6,744 nt of DNA, from contig CACXCL010000240.1 in the NCBI GenBank assembly GCA_902766115.1, positions 1-6,744 on the forward strand, read 5' to 3'. Source of the DNA: an uncultured Ruminococcus sp. GTDB taxonomy: Bacteria; Bacillota; Clostridia; Oscillospirales; CAG-272. Numbering within the stretch: position 1 is the first letter of the stretch; each line of letters begins with the position of its first letter. This document shows, piece by piece, positions 1-5,204 of the stretch. The notes under the pieces are model-generated. The model made no database searches and was not told where the DNA came from. It saw nothing but the letters and a program-made list of their open reading frames with translations. The translations under genes were made by a program, and so were the position numbers.

Positions 1-227
1 CTGAGCAGATCTCCGTAGCCGAGGCCCCAGACGTTGCCGATCATCTTTACGCCCAGCTGTTCCGCCCTGTTGAGGAACGGGATCAGCGCGGATACGTCTC
101 CGCCGGGATTGACCGCCGGGGTCATGGGGATCGTCATGCCGCACTCGACCCACAGGTCGACCTCGTCGGGAGTGAATTCGCCGATGTCGTTATAGACCCA
201 CATTGAAAACGGATACTTTCTTGCCAT
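1..227 (-). CDS. N-terminal part of an unidentified cytosolic protein, possibly TIM-barrel/glycoside-hydrolase-like (partial)
   Basis: The first 75 codons of a minus-strand gene that continues past the left edge. The start at 227 is supported by an AAAGGAAA ribosome binding site about 9 nt upstream. The chain begins MARKYPFSMWVYNDIGEFTP and has no signal peptide or membrane segment. An aromatic-rich opening strand is followed by DEVDLWVECGMTIPMTP, then by LIPFLNRAEQLGVKMIGN, a helix-strand unit. This alternation, with 'consider which agent, then go to a lower-energy strand' spacing, resembles the first beta-alpha units of TIM-barrel enzymes such as putative glycoside hydrolases from gut Clostridia. 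That is an inference from fold feel only; no catalytic motif lies in the visible part. The gene starts 38 bp after the hairpin that ends the lipoprotein gene. I see no clear promoter of its own, so read-through past that hairpin is possible. Confidence 0.85.
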   Translation of the reverse strand, partial: MARKYPFSMWVYNDIGEFTPDEVDLWVECGMTIPMTPAVNPGGDVSALIPFLNRAEQLGVKMIGNVWGLGYGDLL

Positions 228-265
228 GATAGTATTTCCTTTCTTTGCCTTGCTTTATAACTCAA

Positions 266-298
266 CGGGAGCCGGTCCCGGAATGGGACCGGCTCCCG
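266..298 (-). terminator. Perfect 14-bp inverted repeat, probable terminator of the lipoprotein gene
   Basis: The arms CGGGAGCCGGTCCC (266-279) and GGGACCGGCTCCCG (285-298) are exact reverse complements around a 5-nt loop. The hairpin lies 33 bp beyond the lipoprotein stop codon on the minus strand. The sequence after it on the minus strand is TTGAGTTATAAAG, a poor U tract, so termination may be leaky or the hairpin may mainly protect the 3' end of the mRNA. On the + strand no T run follows, so it is unlikely to act in that direction. Confidence 0.7.
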
Positions 299-331
299 AT
301 GAAGTGCTCATATTGTTTTGACCTGCGACGG

Positions 332-877
332 TCATTCCGCCTCGTCCGGGCAGACGGTGAACTCGTAATCTTCTCTCTCCAGGTTCTTCTCGATATAGAA
401 GAAGGGAGATACGATCTCGGAAGACTCTCCTGTATTGACGTTTTTGATCTGAAAATCGATATAGCCGCCGGCCGAGCTGCCGTCGCCCTCCGCCTGATAG
501 CTCTCGTGGAACGCGTCGAAGCTGTCTTTGTCGAACACCACCTCGAAGCCTTCGGGTATCCCGCACCACTCAAGGATAGCCTCTCCGAGCGCCTCCTCCG
601 TGAGGGTGGACGACGCTCCGAACTGCATATGAACCCAGTTGTGCGTGAGGCACGGCGCCTCGTCAAGGAATAACTGCGCCCGCTCGTTCACGTCCGCGTC
701 GGGAACGGGTTCGCCGCCCTCCGTTTCGGATCCGGTCCCCGCTGTGTCCGGAGCAGGCCCCTTTGTCTCGGTCTGTTTTGTCTTGTCGGCGACGTCATTT
801 CCTTCATTGCAGGAAGTCATGATCAAAAGTGAAACGAGCATGGCAGCAGCAAGGATGATACATAAAATCCTTTTCAT
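332..877 (-). CDS. Small secreted lipoprotein of unknown function
   Basis: A 181-residue protein. It opens with a short basic n-region (MKR), a hydrophobic stretch at about residues 4-20, and a lipobox ending TSC with Cys23 as the predicted lipidated residue, so it should be anchored to the outer face of the cytoplasmic membrane. Residues 24-60 form a low-complexity linker rich in Thr, Gly, Glu and Pro, as is common between a lipid anchor and a folded domain. The folded part (about 62-181) is acidic and contains the segments FLDEAPCLTHNW, EEALGEAILEWCGIPEGF, GGYIDFQIKN and SPFFYIEKNLEREDYEFTV. I do not recognise the family. The chosen start has an AAGGCGG site 8 nt upstream. An in-frame ATG at 898 adds seven residues and has a better-matching GGAGG inside a small hairpin, so the start is not certain. 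The gene has its own promoter and terminator and is probably monocistronic. Confidence 0.85.
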   Translation of the reverse strand: MKRILCIILAAAMLVSLLIMTSCNEGNDVADKTKQTETKGPAPDTAGTGSETEGGEPVPDADVNERAQLFLDEAPCLTHNWVHMQFGASSTLTEEALGEAILEWCGIPEGFEVVFDKDSFDAFHESYQAEGDGSSAGGYIDFQIKNVNTGESSEIVSPFFYIEKNLEREDYEFTVCPDEAE

Positions 878-900
878 ATCAAAAACCGCCTTTCTCATAT

Positions 901-916
901 GCGCGGTCCTCCGCGC
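901..916 (-). other. Small GC-rich hairpin with AGGA in its loop in the lipoprotein leader
   Basis: On the minus strand GCGCGG-AGGA-CCGCGC is a 6-bp perfect stem with a 4-nt loop. It contains the GGAGG site that would serve the alternative lipoprotein start at 898. If it folds in the mRNA, that site would be partly hidden, favouring the start at 877. Its regulatory meaning is an inference. Confidence 0.4.
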
Positions 917-942
917 GTGATTTCGGGGATCTCCCCTATAAT

Positions 943-963
943 ATGATACCACTTTGATATCAT
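943..963. repeat. Imperfect palindrome, possible operator in the lipoprotein 5' leader
   Basis: ATGATA (943-948) and TATCAT (958-963) are perfect inverted arms separated by 9 bp, giving a 21-bp dyad of the size many dimeric regulators bind. It lies about 80 bp downstream of the predicted transcription start, so it could be a roadblock operator, an RNA hairpin, or chance in an AT-rich stretch. Confidence 0.25.
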
Positions 964-1044
964 TATTTTGTGAACGTATTGTATATTCCGCGCCTTTCCC
1001 GCGAATTTGTTCCGGCATGCGAAGCTCGCTGTCCGCGCAGGTTA

Positions 1045-1073
1045 ATTGTAGCATATCTTGTATGAAAAAGCAA
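1045..1073 (-). promoter_or_regulatory. Sigma-A-type promoter of the lipoprotein gene
   Basis: On the minus strand there is TTGCTT (1073-1068), a 17-bp spacer, and TACAAT (1050-1045), with a TG-n extended -10 element (TGC immediately before TACAAT). Transcription should start near 1038, which gives a 5' leader of about 160 nt before the start codon at 877. The -35 box lies two bases beyond the T tract of the preceding operon's terminator. Confidence 0.7.
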
Positions 1074-1075
1074 CG

Positions 1076-1111
1076 AAAAAAGCGGTTTGTTTTTCGTCAA
1101 ACCGCTTTTTT
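1076..1111 (-). terminator. Strong intrinsic terminator of the ligase/flavoprotein operon
   Basis: The arms AAAAAAGCGGTTT (1076-1088) and AAACCGCTTTTTT (1099-1111) pair perfectly around a 10-nt loop. Read on the minus strand the stem ends in TTTTTT, 18 bp past the flavoprotein stop codon. The A/T flanks are symmetrical, so the element could also stop transcription arriving on the + strand. Confidence 0.9.
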
Positions 1112-1128
1112 ATTTCGGGTACTTATAT

Positions 1129-2526
1129 TCACTCCTCCGAGCTGATGATCTGTCCCATGCGGACGCCCATGATGGACGCCATCATGAGGCCCCGGGTCCA
1201 GCCGCTGGAGTCGCCGAGACAGTGAAGCGACTTTATGTTGGTATTGAAATCCGTATCCATTTTGATCCTGTTGGAGTAGAACTTCAGCTCAGGCGAATAG
1301 AGGAGCGTCTCGTTGGAGGCGAATCCCGGGACCACGTGGTCCATCGCCTGAATGAAGTTGATTATGTTCATCATGGCGCGGTAGGGCATGGCGGCGGTGA
1401 TATCCCCCGCCACGGCGTCCGGAAGCGTGGGCCGCAGGTTCGACTGGGACAGCTCCTTCTGCCAGGTGCGCTTACCGTCGAGAATGTCGCCGAACCTCTG
1501 TACGAGGATGTGTCCCGCGCCGAGCATGTTCGTGAGCTCCCCGACCTTCTGTGCGTATGCGATGGGCTCCTTGAAGGGCTCGCTGAAGTTGTGGGAGCAG
1601 AGAATGGCAAGGTTTGTGTTGTCGGATTTCAGCTCCTTGTACGAATGGCCGTTGACCACCGCCAGGTCGTTGTCGTAGTTCTCCTGGGAGACGAATCCCC
1701 CGGGATTCTGGCAGAAGGTGCGCACCTTGTTCTTGAACGGCTTCGGATATCCGATGAGCTTTGACTCGTACAGGACCCGGTTGATGGTCTCGATGACCTC
1801 GTTGCGCACCTCTACCCGGACGCCGATGTCCACGGTGCCCGGCTGATGGGCGATGCCCTTCTCGGTGCATATCTTCTCCAGCCAGTCGGCGCCGCGCCGT
1901 CCGGTGGCGACAACGGTGCGGGAGGCGCGGATCTCCTCGGTCCTGCCGTCCTTGGTGACGGTGACGCCGAGGCACTCGGAATCGTTGAGGATCAGGTCGT
2001 TGCACTCCCAGCCGAACATGATCTCAACTCCGGCGTCCATGAGATAATGCTCGATGGACATATAGATGTTGTGCGCCTTTTCCGTCCCCATGTGACGGAT
2101 GGGGCAGTCCACAAGCTTCAGTCCCGCCTGGATCGCCCTTTTTCTGATCTCGCGGACCTCTTCGTCGTTGTTTATCCCCTCCACGTGGGGGTCGGCGCCG
2201 AATTCCAGATAGATGGAATCGGTGTACCCGATGAGCTCGCGGGCGGTGTCCTCTCCAATGAGAGAAGGTAGATCGCCGCCTACCTCGTAGCTCAGGGACA
2301 GCTTCCCGTCGGAAAACGCTCCCGCGCCGGAAAAGCCCGTTGTGATGTGGCAGTAGGGCTTGCAGTTCGCGCACTTGCCGATCTTTTTCTTGGGGCAGGC
2401 GCGCTCCTCGATGGAACATCCCTTCTCCACGATCGTAATCTTTTTGCCGGAGCCACGTCTTACCAGTTCAAGGGCGGTGAATATGCCCGCGGGGCCCGCT
2501 CCGACAATGAGTATATCGGTTTTCAT
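1129..2526 (-). CDS. FAD-dependent dehydrogenase/oxidoreductase of the COG2509 type
   Basis: A 465-residue cytosolic flavoprotein. It opens with an FAD-binding Rossmann fold: beta strand TDILIVG, dinucleotide motif GAGPAG (residues 9-14), and an acidic Glu at the end of the second strand (IVEKG). A cysteine-rich segment follows (Cys44, Cys52, Cys55, Cys59; CANCKPYC), then GFSGAGAFSDGKLS, which is typical of this uncharacterised family. VVATGRRGADW (about 205-215) is the second dinucleotide-domain motif, and CLGDSSGWTRGLMMASIMG (436-454) is the C-terminal FAD-contacting motif. The length matches the shorter members of the family. The substrate is unknown; the sequence does not reveal it. The start at 2526 has a GGAG site 6 nt upstream. 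It lies 18 bp after the acyl-CoA synthetase stop codon with no promoter or terminator between, so the two genes should share a transcript and the T-box. The cysteine cluster could bind zinc or an Fe-S cluster, but this is not shown. Confidence 0.93.
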   Translation of the reverse strand: MKTDILIVGAGPAGIFTALELVRRGSGKKITIVEKGCSIEERACPKKKIGKCANCKPYCHITTGFSGAGAFSDGKLSLSYEVGGDLPSLIGEDTARELIGYTDSIYLEFGADPHVEGINNDEEVREIRKRAIQAGLKLVDCPIRHMGTEKAHNIYMSIEHYLMDAGVEIMFGWECNDLILNDSECLGVTVTKDGRTEEIRASRTVVATGRRGADWLEKICTEKGIAHQPGTVDIGVRVEVRNEVIETINRVLYESKLIGYPKPFKNKVRTFCQNPGGFVSQENYDNDLAVVNGHSYKELKSDNTNLAILCSHNFSEPFKEPIAYAQKVGELTNMLGAGHILVQRFGDILDGKRTWQKELSQSNLRPTLPDAVAGDITAAMPYRAMMNIINFIQAMDHVVPGFASNETLLYSPELKFYSNRIKMDTDFNTNIKSLHCLGDSSGWTRGLMMASIMGVRMGQIISSEE

Positions 2527-2544
2527 ATCTTTCTCCGTTTCGCT

Positions 2545-4842
2545 TTACAGAAGCTTTCGTATGATCTTGCCGCTGGTGGTCTTCGGCAGCGATTCTTTGA
2601 ACTCCACTATGCGGGGGTACTTGTACGGCGCACTGTGGGTCTTTACGTAAGTCTGTATCTCTTTTTTCAGCTCGTCGCTGGGCTCTTTGTCCTTTGTGAG
2701 CACGATGGACGCCTTCACGATCTGTCCCCTGACCTCGTCCGGCGCGGCGGAGACGCCGCATTCCACAACGTAGGGGAGCTCCATGATGACCGACTCGATC
2801 TCGAACGGCCCTATGCGGTAGCCGGAGGACTTGATCACGTCGTCCACGCGGCCCACGTACCAGTAGAAGCCGTCCTCGTCGCGCCACGCCACGTCGCCGG
2901 TGTGGTACATCCCGTCGTGCCAGACCTCGGCGGTCTTGTCGGGCATGCCGTAGTATTCGGTGAACAGTCCGCAGGGCGCGCCCTTGTCGGTGCGGATGAC
3001 TATCTCGCCCGATTCGCCGGTGGCGACTGGCTTACCGTCGGGATCTACCAGGTCCACGTCATAGATCGGCACCGGCTTGCCCATGGCGCCGGTCTTGGAC
3101 GGCGCGCCGGTGAGATTGCCGATAACGAGAGTGGTCTCGGACTGTCCGAAGCCCTCCATGACGTGCAGTCCCGCCAGATTTTCAAGCTGTTTTATGACCT
3201 CCGGGTTCAGCGCCTCGCCCGCCACGGTGGCGTGCTGGACCGAGGAGAGATCGTACTTGCCGAGATCGCTCTTTATCATCATGCGATACATGGTGGGGGG
3301 AGCGCAGAACGTGGTGATCTGATATTTCTTGAACATGGGGAGGATGTCCGCGGGGTCGAACCGGTCGAAGTCGTAGACGAACACCGCGCCCTCGCAGAGC
3401 CACTGGCCGTAAAGCTTGCCCCACATGGACTTCGCCCACCCCGTGTCGGAGATGGTCAGGTGGAGACCGTCGGGGTTCACGTTATGCCAGTATCTCGCCG
3501 TGTGGAAGTGGCCCAGGGGGTACTTGTAGTTGTGAGAGGCGATCTTCGGGTATCCGGTGGTGCCGGAGGTGAAGAACATGAGCATCCGGTCGTCGCCCCC
3601 CGGAGCGTCCTCTCCGCGCTCGAACTTGCCGGTGAACAGCTCGTATTCGTCGTCAAAGGGTCTCCACCCGTCCCGGTGCCCGCCTACGATGATCTTGTTC
3701 TTTATGGTGTCGGTGTTGCGGCACGCCTCGTCCACCTGATCCGCCACGTCGCCTTCGGCGGTGCAGAGGATGGCGCTGATCCCGGCGGCGTTGAAGCGGT
3801 ACTCGAAGTCGTGGGAACGAAGCTGGATGGAGCCGAGGATGCCCACCGCACCGAGCTTGTGGAGCCCCAGGATCGCGAACCAGAACTGGTAGTGACGGCG
3901 CAGCACCAGCATGACCCGGTCGCCGCGCTTGATGCCGAGAGATTTGAAGTAGTTGGCGCACTGGGACGAGGCGCGCTTGATCTGCGAGAAGGTGAACCGG
4001 GTCTCGCGCTTCTCGCGGTCAACGTGAAGAAGCGCCAGCTTGTCCGGCTTCGTGCGCCCCAGCTCGTCCACCACGTCGAAGGCGAAGTTGAAATGCTCGG
4101 TGTTCTTGAATTTGATTGACGTGGGAGTACCGTTTTCGTCCTCCGTGACGTCGACGAACTTCGAATAGATCCTCTTCTCGGTGTCGCGCTTCGGCGCGGC
4201 GTTCTGCGGCTCGATCTTCGCCGTGTCGGCGTGAGTTATGGTGTCGAGTCCCTCTCCGCTGGGATTCAGAACGATGGCGTAGAACAGGCAGTCCTCGCCG
4301 CCCACGGCGATCATTCCGTGAGGGGTGGAGCTGTCGTAGTAAATACTGTCGCCGGGGCCGAGAGTCTCCTTATGGGAGCCCACCTGGACCATCAGCGAGC
4401 CGGAGATGACTATATCGCACTCCTGCCCTGTGTGGGTGGTCAGTTCGATGTCCTTGTCCTGAGCCTCGTCGGAGTAGAACGCCCTGACGTACAGCGGCTC
4501 GGAGATCCTCTTGCGGAAGGACGACGCCAGACCGTAGTAGATCATCCCGTGCGCCTGCTGGATCCTCTGTCCCTTTCCCGCCCGGGTCACCGTGTAGGAG
4601 CGCAGCGTCGGGCTCTGGCCCTCGATGATATCGGTGACGTCAACGCCGAGAGCGATGGCGCACCTGTAGATGAACGCGAAGGTCAGGTCCCCCTCGCCCG
4701 ACTCGCATCTGACGTACTCCTCCAGGGGAACGTCCGTCTTCTGCGCCATCTCGGCGGAGGTAAATCCGGTGATCTCGCGAAGCTCGCGTATTCTCTCCGC
4801 CACCTCGCGGATCTTGAAATCGAGTCCTGTCATTTTTTCCAT
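2545..4842 (-). CDS. Fusion protein: XRE-type HTH + cupin + acyl-CoA synthetase (AMP-forming, ANL superfamily)
   Basis: A 765-residue protein. Residues about 12-73 form an XRE/HipB-like helix-turn-helix (AERIRELREITGFTSAEMAQ, then DVPLEEYVRCESGEGD). Residues about 130-192 form a cupin barrel, with THTGQE (His137, Glu141) and GDSIYYDSSTPHG (His175) as candidate metal or ligand residues. After a charged linker, residues about 225-765 are a full AMP-forming acyl-CoA ligase resembling acetyl/medium-chain acyl-CoA synthetases: P-loop FFTSGTTGYPK (423-433), GFGQSET (564-570), YHTGD (646-650), hinge YVGRVDDVIKSSGYRIGPFE (662-681), and PKTTSGK with the catalytic lysine at 759. It should convert a carboxylic acid, ATP and CoA to acyl-CoA, AMP and PPi; the acid is unknown. 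The start at 4842 is chosen for the AAAGG site about 9 nt upstream. Upstream in-frame codons would lie inside the T-box terminator. A separate XRE-cupin regulator beside such a ligase is a common arrangement; here both are one chain. Confidence 0.93.
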   Translation of the reverse strand: MEKMTGLDFKIREVAERIRELREITGFTSAEMAQKTDVPLEEYVRCESGEGDLTFAFIYRCAIALGVDVTDIIEGQSPTLRSYTVTRAGKGQRIQQAHGMIYYGLASSFRKRISEPLYVRAFYSDEAQDKDIELTTHTGQECDIVISGSLMVQVGSHKETLGPGDSIYYDSSTPHGMIAVGGEDCLFYAIVLNPSGEGLDTITHADTAKIEPQNAAPKRDTEKRIYSKFVDVTEDENGTPTSIKFKNTEHFNFAFDVVDELGRTKPDKLALLHVDREKRETRFTFSQIKRASSQCANYFKSLGIKRGDRVMLVLRRHYQFWFAILGLHKLGAVGILGSIQLRSHDFEYRFNAAGISAILCTAEGDVADQVDEACRNTDTIKNKIIVGGHRDGWRPFDDEYELFTGKFERGEDAPGGDDRMLMFFTSGTTGYPKIASHNYKYPLGHFHTARYWHNVNPDGLHLTISDTGWAKSMWGKLYGQWLCEGAVFVYDFDRFDPADILPMFKKYQITTFCAPPTMYRMMIKSDLGKYDLSSVQHATVAGEALNPEVIKQLENLAGLHVMEGFGQSETTLVIGNLTGAPSKTGAMGKPVPIYDVDLVDPDGKPVATGESGEIVIRTDKGAPCGLFTEYYGMPDKTAEVWHDGMYHTGDVAWRDEDGFYWYVGRVDDVIKSSGYRIGPFEIESVIMELPYVVECGVSAAPDEVRGQIVKASIVLTKDKEPSDELKKEIQTYVKTHSAPYKYPRIVEFKESLPKTTSGKIIRKLL

Positions 4843-4865
4843 TTTCGTCAACCTTTCTTCGGGAC

Positions 4866-4900
4866 AAAAAAACCGTCCCAAGCTTCTGTTACTTGAGACG
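4866..4900 (-). terminator. Conditional terminator of the T-box
   Basis: On the minus strand CGTCTCAAG (4900-4892) pairs with CTTGGGACG (4882-4874), nine pairs with one G-U wobble around a 9-nt loop, followed by G and seven T residues (4872-4866). The 5' arm is shared with the antiterminator. The start codon of the controlled gene lies 23 nt further on. Confidence 0.9.
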
Positions 4901-5143
4901 AGCAAAACATTACCCGCGGTACCACTCAAATTGCGCCGCAAGCGGCGCCACCTCTCGGACTCTGACAAGTCCCATGCTCTTACGCGGCAATCACGGGAAA
5001 GGTCTAATCACCGGGGATCCCGGCTTTCTTCTTTCCGACTCGGAAGCTACTGTACGGCGGCAGACGACACACGGCTCGCACCGGAACGCCGATTCTCTGG
5101 AGGACGCTGGTCCGCCGACACTCTTCGTCACAGTCTTTAACGT
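4866..5143 (-). promoter_or_regulatory. T-box riboswitch leader (tRNA-sensing) upstream of the acyl-CoA synthetase fusion gene
   Basis: The minus strand carries the T-box GAGTGGTACCGCGGG (4927-4913). Its antiterminator closes TTGAG (4929-4925) against CTCAA (4897-4893), with an ACC/GGT inner helix. The same CTCAAG is also the 5' arm of the terminator at 4900-4866, so the two folds exclude each other. Stem I is recognisable: the base GACT (5135-5132) pairs with AGTC (5040-5037), GACGAAGAG follows (kink-turn/loop-E side), then an AG-rich bulge CCAGAGAATC, and the distal loop CGGTGCGAGCCG carries the conserved GGTG. The 3' side of the specifier loop reads TACAGTAG (5054-5047). Further hairpins lie between Stem I and the T-box: GGACT/AGTCC (4957-4972) and GCGCCGC/GCGGCGC (4933-4948). 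In T-boxes, uncharged tRNA pairing its anticodon with the specifier and its 3' end with TGG-T prevents termination, so the operon should be switched on when one tRNA is uncharged. Confidence 0.93.
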
Positions 5144-5147
5144 AGAT

Positions 5148-5176
5148 ATTATAGTCAATGCTCCGCGGTTTGTCAA
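5148..5176 (-). promoter_or_regulatory. Perfect-consensus sigma-A promoter of the T-box operon
   Basis: On the minus strand TTGACA (5176-5171), a 17-bp spacer and TATAAT (5153-5148) match the consensus exactly. The A/T tracts at 5180-5192 (TTTTTTGAAAAAA) lie just upstream of the -35 box, where an UP element would sit. Transcription should begin around 5143-5141, immediately before Stem I of the T-box. A promoter this strong suits a system held down by attenuation rather than by weak initiation. Confidence 0.9.
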
Positions 5177-5204
5177 CACTTTTTTGAAAAAACTTCGCAC
5201 GCCC

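Noticed and set aside
1087..1764. A 225-codon + strand open frame over the end of the flavoprotein gene
   Set aside because: It starts inside the terminator hairpin and is antisense to a conserved coding region; no motif is visible.
2347..4119. A 590-codon open frame on the + strand lying over the flavoprotein and ligase genes
   Set aside because: It is antisense to two genes with intact family motifs, has no recognisable domain, is rich in Val, Gly, Leu, Arg and His as expected of a shadow frame in GC-rich DNA, and spans the junction between two genes.
4843..4968. Upstream in-frame extension of the acyl-CoA synthetase by 42 codons
   Set aside because: The extension would be translated from the T-box antiterminator and terminator sequence; the ribosome binding site lies directly before the ATG at 4842.
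5180..5192. TTTTTTGAAAAAA as a terminator hairpin for the MATE gene
   Set aside because: The six A-T pairs would have a one-base loop and no GC stem, so it cannot act as an intrinsic terminator; it is better explained as an UP-like element.
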